DNA of 49,329 bases from Claveliimonas ammoniilytica (GTDB lineage Bacteria; Bacillota; Clostridia; Lachnospirales; Lachnospiraceae), in the NCBI RefSeq assembly GCF_025567415.1, contig NZ_JAOQJV010000019.1, positions 1 to 49,329 of the forward strand, given 5' to 3'. Shown here piece after piece: positions 42,822-49,329 of this stretch (position 1 is its first letter; each line of letters begins with the position of its first letter). Made by a program: the position numbers and the translations under genes. The notes below the pieces were generated by a model. That model was not told the DNA's origin. It made no database searches and saw nothing but the letters and a program-made list of their open reading frames with translations.

Positions 42822-43559
42822 ATGGATCAGAAATTATATGATCAGGTAGAACCAAAGGCAGAGTTCCTGATACAGGCATTACCGTATATCCGGGATTTCA
42901 GTGACAAAATTGTGGTAATCGAGTATGGCTGCCGTAAGTATTTAAGTCCGATTGATGAGCAGACACTGATGAAAGATATTGCACTGCTCAAGACGGTTGG
43001 CATGCGGCCGGTTGTAGTACATGATACGCCGATGGGAGCGGACAAGTTTCGTGAGAATAAAAGGATTGCCAAGCTGATTGAGCTGTGCGGTGTGAAAGCC
43101 ATCGGTATCTGCGGCATGGATCTGGATACGCTGCATATGGCATTAGATAATGATTTTATCCCGGTTATCGTACCGAATGACATTGATAATGAATATGAAT
43201 TGATTGATCCGAAAGATGCATCATTAGAAGTAGCAGTCGGCTTAAAGGCGGACAAGTTAGTCTATCTGTCATCCCACAGAGGTATCTGGAAGGATGTGGA
43301 ACGCACTAAGGTGTATCCGAGACTTACCGTAGATGAAGTCCATCAGCTGCTGGATGAGGGAAAAGTGACAGAAGGTGTGATAAGCAGAGTAGAACGCGGA
43401 TTCCGTGCAGTTGAACAGGGGGTAAATCGTGTACATCTGGTAGATGGACGTATACCACACGCACTGATTCTGGAATTTTTCAGCAAAGCAGGTGTCGGAA
43501 CCATTATTATCAAAGAAAAAGATATTCTGTATCCGCATGAGTTAGAATTGGATGAATAA
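42822..43559 (+). CDS. Acetylglutamate kinase-like protein, degenerate
   Basis: The 245-residue protein aligns with ArgB: FLIQALPYIRDFSDKIVVIEYG near the N terminus, then LLKTVGMRPVVVHDTP, and KADKLVYLSSHRGIWKD later. True ArgB has YGGNAM and VHGGGP; here these are YGCRKYL and VHDTPMG. The Gly-rich substrate/ATP loops are therefore lost. It is also shorter than the usual 290-300 residues. It may be a pseudoenzyme or have a regulatory role. No other arginine genes are nearby. Confidence 0.75.
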   Translation: MDQKLYDQVEPKAEFLIQALPYIRDFSDKIVVIEYGCRKYLSPIDEQTLMKDIALLKTVGMRPVVVHDTPMGADKFRENKRIAKLIELCGVKAIGICGMDLDTLHMALDNDFIPVIVPNDIDNEYELIDPKDASLEVAVGLKADKLVYLSSHRGIWKDVERTKVYPRLTVDEVHQLLDEGKVTEGVISRVERGFRAVEQGVNRVHLVDGRIPHALILEFFSKAGVGTIIIKEKDILYPHELELDE

Positions 43560-43657
43560 GGAGAGATCTCTTGAATTATTGAACATATACAAGTATAATA
43601 GCACTGTATTAGGCGATGCCTTGATCCACGTCTGTTAGGGAAAATTCTCTGACAGGC

Positions 43658-43788
43658 GTGTTTTTTACTTTACAGGAAATTGCTTTCCTGTAAAGTAAAA
43701 AACGCTCCGCGAGGATGCGCACTGCGGCGGATAAGGTAGATGTCGCAAGCGACCGCCGCAGGCGCGAGAATGTGCCAAGGCACATTCT
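43658..43788. repeat. Structured intergenic element with three hairpins
   Basis: A 19-bp perfect stem around TTGC (43661-43702) is followed by a branched stem CTGCGGCGG/CCGCCGCAG (43722-43730 and 43753-43761) that encloses TCGC-AA-GCGA. A 10-bp stem AGAATGTGCC/GGCACATTCT (43767-43788) completes it. It contains no gene. The GC content is above its surroundings. The first stem ends with a T/A tract and may terminate the preceding operon. Confidence 0.75.
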
Positions 43789-43830
43789 TTGTTCTATAAC
43801 GTATCTTGACAAAAATATTCGGAGGTTTTT

Positions 43831-44721
43831 ATGGAAAACATATATTTAAAACGGATAAGTACGGTCGCAACGGTGATTTTTGGAAATGTATTCTATGCAC
43901 TTGTGGTCAGGCTTTTTTTGCTGCCGGGCAATCTGATGACAGGAGGCACGACTGGTATCGGTCTGGTGGTGAACCATTTTACAGGATTGTCCATTTCCGG
44001 ATTTGTACTGGTGTTCAATATTATAATGCTATTAGTCGGAGTAGCATTTCTTGGTAAAAAGTTTGCACTGACAACGGTGATAAGTTCTTTTACGTATCCA
44101 ATCGCATTGGAAGCAGCTACCCGAATTTTCGGGAATTATGTGATTACGGAGAATGCCATGCTGAATACAATTTTTGCCGGACTTGGTATTGGAATCGGAC
44201 TTGGCATAGTTATCCGTACGGGTGCATCTACGGGTGGTATGGACATTCCGCCGCTGGTATTGCATAAGTATTTCAGGATTCCGGTATCTGTGAGCCTGAA
44301 TGCATTTGATATGCTGATACTGATCATGCAGGTAATCTATAATCCACCGGAGAGAGTATTATATGGTATCCTTCTTGTGCTTGTGTATACGACTGTGCTG
44401 GATAAAGTGCTGATGATGGGAAGTACGAAGACGGAGGTCAAGATCATCAGCAGTCAGGTGGAAGAGATCCGTCAGGCGATTCTGGCGCAGGTGGACCGAG
44501 GCGTAACGATGCTTTATGGCGAGGGTGGTTATCGTCAGGAGCAGACACAGATCGTGCTGAGCATTGTGTCGAATCGTGAACTTCCGCAGGTAGAGAAGCT
44601 GATCAGACAGATTGATCCGGAGGCATTTATGATTGTCAGCAGGGTTACAGAAGTGCGCGGACGAGGATTCTCATTGAGCAAACATTACGGAGAAGAACAG
44701 GAAAATGGCGATGCTCTATAA
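43831..44721 (+). CDS. YitT-family membrane protein (DUF161 + DUF2179)
   Basis: The 296-residue protein has five or so spans in residues 10-190, with the family motifs LPGNLMTGGTTGIGLVVN and GTGASTGGMDIP-like sequence (RTGASTGGMDIPPLVLH). The soluble C-terminal DUF2179 domain begins near residue 205 and contains RGVTMLYGEGGY. The family's transport role is not established. CGGAGG lies before the ATG. Confidence 0.9.
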   Translation: MENIYLKRISTVATVIFGNVFYALVVRLFLLPGNLMTGGTTGIGLVVNHFTGLSISGFVLVFNIIMLLVGVAFLGKKFALTTVISSFTYPIALEAATRIFGNYVITENAMLNTIFAGLGIGIGLGIVIRTGASTGGMDIPPLVLHKYFRIPVSVSLNAFDMLILIMQVIYNPPERVLYGILLVLVYTTVLDKVLMMGSTKTEVKIISSQVEEIRQAILAQVDRGVTMLYGEGGYRQEQTQIVLSIVSNRELPQVEKLIRQIDPEAFMIVSRVTEVRGRGFSLSKHYGEEQENGDAL

Positions 44722-44834
44722 GCAGTGATTATAAATAGCTCCAAGGATAAATAAACAGTCAGCTACTGGAAATGACAGCCATAGTTCTATATAATGATAC
44801 TGTATCTAATTGTTCAGTAAAAGGAGAAGGATTC

Positions 44835-45548
44835 ATGGAAATGTTGTCAATTGAGAAGGAACTGAAGGAAAATGCATATCCTGGAAGAGGAATTATCATT
44901 GGAAAGAGTGCTGATGGCACAAAAGCGGTAACAGCTTACTTTATTATGGGAAGAAGCGAGAACAGCCGTAACCGTATTTTTGTAGAAGACGGAGAAGGCA
45001 TCCGCACACAGGCATTTGACGAGTCCAAGCTGACAGATCCAAGCCTGATTATCTATGCGCCGGTACGTGTGCTTGGCAATAAGACGATCGTGACAAATGG
45101 AGATCAGACAGATACGATCTACGAGGGCATGGACAAGCAGCTGACTTTTGAACAGTCACTGAGAAGCAGAGAATTTGAGCCGGACGGACCGAATTACACA
45201 CCTCGTATTTCCGGAGTTATGCATGTTGAGAATGGAAGATATAACTACGCAATGTCTATCCTCAAGAGTAATAACGGTGATCCGTCAAGCTGTAACCGTT
45301 ATACATTTGCATATGAGAATGCAAAAGCAGGAGAAGGACATTTTATCCATACTTATATGCATGATGGCAATCCATTGCCAAGCTTTGAGGGAGAACCGAA
45401 GCTTGTGGCAATCCCGGATGATATGGATGCATTTACAGATCTGTTATGGAACAGTCTGAATGAGGACAATAAAGTATCTCTGTTTGTGCGTTATATTGAT
45501 ATTGCAACAGGTAACTATGAGTCAAAGATTGTAAATAAAAATAAATAA
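44835..45548 (+). CDS. IMP cyclohydrolase (PurO-like)
   Basis: The 237-residue protein belongs to the IMP_cyclohyd family. Features are LKENAYPGRGIIIGKS, TAYFIMGRSENSRNR, NGDQTDTIYEG and EPDGPNYTPRISG. It closes the purine ring, FAICAR to IMP, the last step of de novo synthesis, and here is a separate protein rather than a PurH half. The formyltransferase gene follows 13 bases later. ATG 44835 is preceded by AAAGGAGAAGG. Confidence 0.88.
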   Translation: MEMLSIEKELKENAYPGRGIIIGKSADGTKAVTAYFIMGRSENSRNRIFVEDGEGIRTQAFDESKLTDPSLIIYAPVRVLGNKTIVTNGDQTDTIYEGMDKQLTFEQSLRSREFEPDGPNYTPRISGVMHVENGRYNYAMSILKSNNGDPSSCNRYTFAYENAKAGEGHFIHTYMHDGNPLPSFEGEPKLVAIPDDMDAFTDLLWNSLNEDNKVSLFVRYIDIATGNYESKIVNKNK

Positions 45549-45561
45549 GGAGCGGATAAGG

Positions 45562-46740
45562 ATGAAAGAGTTAGAACTGAAATACGGATGTAACCCGAAT
45601 CAGAAACCATCAAGAATCTATATGGCAGACGGAAGTGAGCTCCCGATCAAGGTGCTGTGTGGACGTCCTGGATATATCAATTTTCTGGATGCATTTAATG
45701 GATGGCAGCTTGTAAAAGAGCTGAAGAAAGCAACCGGACTTCCGGCAGCTACATCTTTCAAGCATGTATCGCCGGCAGGTGCTGCAGTGGGACTTCCGCT
45801 TTCTGAGACACTGGCGAAGATCTATTGGGTAGATGACCTTGGTGAACTGTCACCGCTTGCCAGTGCATATGCAAGAGCCAGAGGTGCCGACCGTATGTCT
45901 TCGTTCGGTGATTTTATTTCTCTGTCAGACGTCTGCGATGCAGATACAGCCAGACTGATCAAGAGAGAGGTTTCGGACGGTGTGATCGCACCGGGATATG
46001 AGCCGGAGGCACTTGAGATTCTGAAACAGAAAAAGAACGGCAATTACAATGTGATCCAGATCGATCCGGATTATGTACCGGCTGCACTGGAACACAAGGA
46101 TGTATTTGGTATTACATTTGAACAGGGAAGAAATGAGCTGAATATTGACGAGCATTTCTTCGATGAGATCGTAACAGAGAATAAAGAGATGACTGAGCAG
46201 GCTAAGATTGATCTTGCGATTTCGATGATCACACTGAAGTATACACAGTCCAACTCTGTATGCTATGTGAAAGATGGACAGGCAATCGGTATCGGTGCCG
46301 GACAGCAGTCACGTATCCACTGTACACGACTGGCTGGTCAGAAGGCTGATAACTGGTGGCTGAGACAGTGCCCGAAGGTGCTGAATCTTCCATTTAAGGA
46401 AGGTATCCGTCGTGCAGACAGAGATAATGCGATCGATCTGTACATTGGCGACGAATACATGGATGTGCTGAACGATGAGGCATGGCCGAACACATTCTCA
46501 GAGAAGCCGGAAGTATTTACCAGAGAAGAGAAACGCGCATGGTTAGACAAGCTGACAGATGTAGCACTTGGATCTGATGCATTCTTTCCATTTGGCGATA
46601 ACATCGAGCGTGCACATAAGAGTGGCGTAAAATATATCGCTCAGCCGGGCGGATCTGTCAGAGATGACAACGTAATCGAGACCTGTAACAAATACGACAT
46701 GGTAATGGCATTTACAGGCATCCGTCTGTTCCATCACTAA
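45562..46740 (+). CDS. AICAR formyltransferase (PurH N-lacking type)
   Basis: The 392-residue protein resembles the transformylase half of PurH. It has LKYGCNPNQKPSRIY at the N terminus, the catalytic SFKHVSPAGAAVG, YARARGADRMSSFGDFI, KYTQSNSVCYVKDGQAIGIGAGQQSR in two stretches, and FFPFGDNIERAHKSGV. It converts AICAR to FAICAR with formyl-tetrahydrofolate, feeding the cyclohydrolase encoded directly upstream. Together they replace bifunctional PurH. Confidence 0.93.
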   Translation: MKELELKYGCNPNQKPSRIYMADGSELPIKVLCGRPGYINFLDAFNGWQLVKELKKATGLPAATSFKHVSPAGAAVGLPLSETLAKIYWVDDLGELSPLASAYARARGADRMSSFGDFISLSDVCDADTARLIKREVSDGVIAPGYEPEALEILKQKKNGNYNVIQIDPDYVPAALEHKDVFGITFEQGRNELNIDEHFFDEIVTENKEMTEQAKIDLAISMITLKYTQSNSVCYVKDGQAIGIGAGQQSRIHCTRLAGQKADNWWLRQCPKVLNLPFKEGIRRADRDNAIDLYIGDEYMDVLNDEAWPNTFSEKPEVFTREEKRAWLDKLTDVALGSDAFFPFGDNIERAHKSGVKYIAQPGGSVRDDNVIETCNKYDMVMAFTGIRLFHH

Positions 46741-46761
46741 TAAGAAAAATAGAGTATATCC

Positions 46762-46793
46762 GATGCGTGTCATTCAGTTGGCACGCATCTTTC
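46762..46793 (+). terminator. Rho-independent terminator behind the purine pair
   Basis: GATGCGTG and CACGCATC form an 8-bp stem around a 12-base loop, followed by TTTCTTT. Confidence 0.75.
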
Positions 46794-46848
46794 TTTATGA
46801 ATAAAAGAATGTTATAATGGGCGAAAAGCTTATAATCGGAGGATGACA

Positions 46849-47484
46849 ATGAGGAAGAAAGAACGGGCGCTGGAAATCATACAGCGTTTAAAAGAAGAAT
46901 ATCCGGATGCAGACTGCACGCTGGACTATGATCAGGCATGGAAGCTGCTGGTCAGTGTCCGGCTGGCGGCACAATGCACCGATGCCAGAGTGAATGTTGT
47001 GGTAGAAGATCTATATGCTAAGTATCCGACGGTGGATGCGCTGGCAGCAGCGGAGCCGGAAGAGATCGAGGCGATCGTGAAGCCGTGTGGATTAGGGAAA
47101 AGCAAGGCGCGAGACATCAGTGCCTGTATGCGGATCCTGCGTGATGAATATGGCGGTAATGTGCCGGACGATTTTGATAAATTATTGAAGCTCCCGGGAG
47201 TCGGCAGAAAGAGTGCGAACCTGATCATGGGAGATGTGTTTGGAAAACCGGCGATCGTAACGGATACACATTGCATCCGTCTGACGAACCGAATGGGACT
47301 GGTAGATGGTATTAAAGATCCGAAAAAGGTGGAAATGGAATTATGGAAGATTATTCCGCCGGAGGAAGGCAGTGATTTCTGTCACCGACTTGTAAATCAT
47401 GGACGGGAGGTCTGTACGGCAAGAACGAAACCACATTGTGACAGATGCTGTCTTGCCGATATATGCAAGAAAGTCGGAGTGTAA
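46849..47484 (+). CDS. nth: Endonuclease III
   Basis: The 211-residue DNA glycosylase/AP lyase repairs oxidised pyrimidines. The helix-hairpin-helix is LPGVGRKSANLIMGD with catalytic Lys; the catalytic Asp lies in VTDTHCIRLTNRMG. The 4Fe-4S loop is C-x7-C-x2-C-x5-C near the end, one residue longer in the first gap than the common C-x6-C. ATG 46849 is chosen with CGGAGG 6 bases upstream. A TATAAT at 46813-46818 may be its -10 box. Confidence 0.93.
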   Translation: MRKKERALEIIQRLKEEYPDADCTLDYDQAWKLLVSVRLAAQCTDARVNVVVEDLYAKYPTVDALAAAEPEEIEAIVKPCGLGKSKARDISACMRILRDEYGGNVPDDFDKLLKLPGVGRKSANLIMGDVFGKPAIVTDTHCIRLTNRMGLVDGIKDPKKVEMELWKIIPPEEGSDFCHRLVNHGREVCTARTKPHCDRCCLADICKKVGV

Positions 47485-47533
47485 CGCGGTCGAATATAAA
47501 GTTGATAGCTGATGATAATGGAGTGTGATATAA

Positions 47534-47827
47534 ATGGCAGATATTGCAGAAATGCTGGATGAATTACAGCATAAGACAGCGCATAATCCGGAATGGAAGG
47601 CAAGATTTCTTGCGTCCAGAGAGGAAGCAGATCCGATTTCCGCATTTTGCAGGATTTGCAGAGAATTTGGATATGAGATCTATGAGATGGATCTGATCTG
47701 TGCCGGAGAGAACTTTTATGCATCGATGCGCAGAAGCACCAATGGCGGAGGAGAAAATTCGCCCAAATTACTAGGTGAGGATGATTTCTATGAACTCTTT
47801 TTCGCCGGATTGGAGAATGATAAATGA
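47534..47827 (+). CDS. Hypothetical protein, weakly Nif11-like
   Basis: The 97-residue protein has an N-terminal helical half ending FCRICREFGYEIYEMDL, which loosely resembles the Nif11 leader domain pattern. The second half has NGGGENSPKLLGEDDFYELFFAG. No modification enzymes are nearby, so a peptide-natural-product role is not supported. Its stop overlaps the GlpP start (ATGA), so it is probably co-transcribed. Confidence 0.55.
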   Translation: MADIAEMLDELQHKTAHNPEWKARFLASREEADPISAFCRICREFGYEIYEMDLICAGENFYASMRRSTNGGGENSPKLLGEDDFYELFFAGLENDK

Positions 47828-48390
47828 ATCATGCATTTCGAGAAATTATAGAGGACTGCCCTGTGATCGCTACTGTGAAGGACATGGAGAGTCTGGAAAA
47901 GAGCTTTGAGACGGACAGTCAGATTATATTTATATTATTCGGAGATATCTGTAATATATCCGAGATTGTAGAGCGCGTCAAAACAGAAGGACGGATTGCT
48001 ATGGTGCATCTGGATCTGGTCAGTGGATTTGACGGACGGGAGATTGCAGTCGATTTTATCAGGCACAACACCAGAGCAGATGGTATTATATCCACCAAGA
48101 CCGCACAGATCAATCGTGCGAAGGAACTGGGATTGTATGCAGTGCATCGCTTTTTTGTGCTGGATTCCCGTTCGCTGGAAAATATCAGACGCCAGAGTGC
48201 GGCAAGCAAGCCGGACTGCATCGAGATCCTGCCTGGGATTATGCCGAAGGTGATTAAAAGAATCGTGCAGCATCAGCATATTCCGGTAATTGCGGGTGGA
48301 CTGATTGATGATAAAGAAGATATCATGACAGCACTTAAAGCAGGGGCGACAGCCATATCCACGACGAGACAGGAGTTGTGGTTTATCTAG
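47824..48390 (+). CDS. glpP: GlpP-type glycerol-3-phosphate responsive antiterminator
   Basis: The 188-residue TIM-barrel-like protein has IIFILFGDICNISEIV, MVHLDLVSGFDGREIAVDFI, GIISTKTAQINRAKELGLYAVHRFFVLDSRSL in two stretches, and VIAGGLIDDKEDIMTALKAGA. This matches the GlpP family, RNA-binding antiterminators of glycerol operons that respond to glycerol-3-phosphate. No glp structural genes are in the window, so its targets are elsewhere. Confidence 0.9.
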   Translation: MNHAFREIIEDCPVIATVKDMESLEKSFETDSQIIFILFGDICNISEIVERVKTEGRIAMVHLDLVSGFDGREIAVDFIRHNTRADGIISTKTAQINRAKELGLYAVHRFFVLDSRSLENIRRQSAASKPDCIEILPGIMPKVIKRIVQHQHIPVIAGGLIDDKEDIMTALKAGATAISTTRQELWFI

Positions 48391-48753
48391 GCTTGACAGA
48401 GCCGTATGGCACATATTATAAGAAAAACAAAAAATTAGCCGTATGGCATAGTTGGAGAAGAAAAATGAAAATAAATAATACGAAGACATTAGGTGAAACT
48501 ATAATTTGTTAATAGAAAAGAGGGAATGGTTAGAAGAGCAAGGTTTTGAAGGAATTAAGGATATTGCAGAGCAGATTATGAGCTGTGGAGGCATACGAAA
48601 TTACATATAAAGGATTCTGCTTGACGAGATACATCTGTCGCTCTGAGAAAAATTTTATAAAAATTAAACTACCAAGGCAATGCTATGCATATAATTAATG
48701 GTCATATGAAAGGCTATTCTTTACAATAATGGTAAGATGCTGGAGGTAGGACG
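48391..48753. other. Intergenic region without a confident gene
   Basis: This 363-base A/T-rich stretch holds two copies of AGCCGTATGGCA (near 48,400 and 48,437). It also contains a 34-codon frame from TTG (about 48,507) that ends at TAA near 48,610, with WLEEQGFEGIKDIAEQI. This may be a remnant of a longer gene. I see no clear promoter, RNA or terminator structure. Confidence 0.5.
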
Positions 48754-49116
48754 ATGGATTATAAAAAACTGGGAGAAAGGATCAGACAGGCACGCAAAGC
48801 ACTGCATTATTCGCAGGAACAGTTCGCGGGCGAAATCGGATATTCTGTACCGCATATTTCACATGTAGAAAATGCAAGAACCACTCTCAGTGTCGACTTC
48901 TTAGTTAAGGCGTCGAATGCCTTACATGTATCTGCTGACCAGCTTCTGTGTGACAGCCTGAAATATACCAATGATGTATACAAAGGCGAGATAGTGGAAG
49001 CGTTAGAAGATTGTAGCCAAACGGAACTTATGATTATCAGTCAGACAGTTATGGATCTGAAACGCAATTTGAGAAAGAACATAGGTGTCGATGATGAAGA
49101 AGGAACAGTTGGGTAA
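48754..49116 (+). CDS. XRE-family transcriptional regulator
   Basis: The 120-residue protein has a helix-turn-helix at residues 5-60 (GERIRQARKALHYSQEQFAGEIG, in the Cro/C1 pattern, and SVPHISHVENARTTLS). A helical tail includes EDCSQTELMIISQTV. GCTGGAGGTAGG lies before the ATG. It overlaps the next XRE gene by 23 bases, so two regulators are paired. The targets are unknown. Confidence 0.9.
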   Translation: MDYKKLGERIRQARKALHYSQEQFAGEIGYSVPHISHVENARTTLSVDFLVKASNALHVSADQLLCDSLKYTNDVYKGEIVEALEDCSQTELMIISQTVMDLKRNLRKNIGVDDEEGTVG

Positions 49117-49329
49117 GAATCTGAAGTATATGCGGGAGTGTCATAACATGTCACAGAGTCAGCTGGCGGGGAAATTATGGTTAGACCGCAGCTCTATTTC
49201 CGGATATGAGATTGGCAAACGGATGCCGGATATCTTGATTTTGATATTGTCAATATTGGTTTACACTTTATTCTCAAGAATGTTCGACCTTATGCAGCCC
49301 CCTGCAGTGAAGCATAGTATTGCTGTCGT
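49094..49329 (+). pseudogene. Second XRE regulator, cut by the terminal repeat
   Basis: From ATG 49094 the frame gives a good helix-turn-helix: GKNLKYMRECHNMSQSQLAG, then WLDRSSISGYEIGKRMPDI. Homology ends at about 49,241, exactly where the inverted terminal repeat begins, and the remaining residues are unrelated. The gene is either interrupted by an inserted element or only appears so because the assembled sequence ends inside a repeat. Confidence 0.75.
49242..49329. repeat. Right copy of the 88-bp terminal inverted repeat
   Basis: Exact reverse complement of 8-95. Here it follows and interrupts the second XRE gene. The sharp boundary at 49241/49242 in an unrelated gene context supports a mobile-element end rather than shared chromosomal sequence. 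Confidence 0.85.

Noticed and set aside
47534..47827. Nif11-type leader of a ribosomal natural product
   Set aside because: The match is weak, and no modification, protease or export genes are linked.
1..49329. A 49-kb invertible segment bounded by the terminal inverted repeats
   Set aside because: Far too long for known phase-variation inversions, no recombinase lies next to the repeats, and both ends interrupt unrelated genes. An IS at the assembly edges explains it better.

Overview
The window looks like a low-GC Clostridia chromosome, most like Lachnospiraceae. The evidence is strong AGGAGG-type ribosome binding sites, frequent GTG and TTG starts, a separate IMP cyclohydrolase and AICAR formyltransferase pair, and mobile-element families of the C. 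difficile CTn5 / Tn1549 type. No rRNA, tRNA or CRISPR array was seen.

Region 1 (about 1-28,570) is most of a siphovirus prophage, all on the + strand. An early/replication module carries a broken ParA, small zinc-finger proteins, a ParB fused to a DUF3850/ASCH domain, a PemK/MazF-like protein, SSB and an ArpU/sigma-like regulator. It ends at a terminator near 5,460. The late module follows in canonical HK97-type order: HNH nuclease, P27 small terminase, large terminase, portal, ClpP-type protease, capsid, four head-tail connector/neck proteins, major tail protein, tail chaperones with a likely -1 frameshift, tape measure, Dit, Tal, baseplate and fibre proteins. Then come a diversity-generating retroelement (DGR), an XkdX-like protein, membrane/holin genes and an NlpC/P60-type endolysin. 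No integrase, repressor or excisionase is visible; those would lie left of the window.

The DGR is the most interesting system. A tail-tip protein (21,596-22,834) ends in a C-type-lectin-like domain whose last codons form a variable repeat (VR, 22,698-22,810). A near-identical template repeat (TR, 23,040-23,152) lies just downstream, followed by a reverse transcriptase with the DGR-type GxxxSQ and YMDD motifs (23,292-24,590). Over 113 aligned bases there are 12 differences. Nine fall on the 17 adenines of TR and only three on the other 96 bases. Two GC-rich hairpins sit right behind VR. No Avd accessory gene is recognisable. The three non-adenine differences suggest that TR itself has lost adenines.

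Region 2 (about 28,570-34,960) looks like the decayed remains of a CTn5/Tn1549-type integrative conjugative element. It holds the C-terminal part of a CD1845-family membrane protein, which the prophage seems to have split, a Schlafen-like AAA_4 protein, a relaxase broken by a deletion/frameshift and cut by a transposase fragment, and a redox cargo module (TlpA-like lipoprotein, polyferredoxin membrane protein, CD1871A-type CXXC protein). A divergent two-component system follows, whose response regulator carries an in-frame stop.

Region 3 (about 34,960-49,241) is ordinary chromosome: glucose-6-phosphate isomerase, an RmlD-like reductase, a dicarboxylate/amino-acid symporter, an ABC transporter of the MacB/FtsX type, a GreA-family factor, a degenerate acetylglutamate-kinase homologue, a YitT-family membrane protein, the last two purine-synthesis steps, endonuclease III, a GlpP antiterminator and two XRE regulators. 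Structured intergenic repeats and rho-independent terminators separate the operons.

Both window ends carry the same 88-bp sequence in opposite orientation, each abutting a broken gene (parA and an XRE gene). This is best explained by assembly breaking inside a multicopy insertion sequence.
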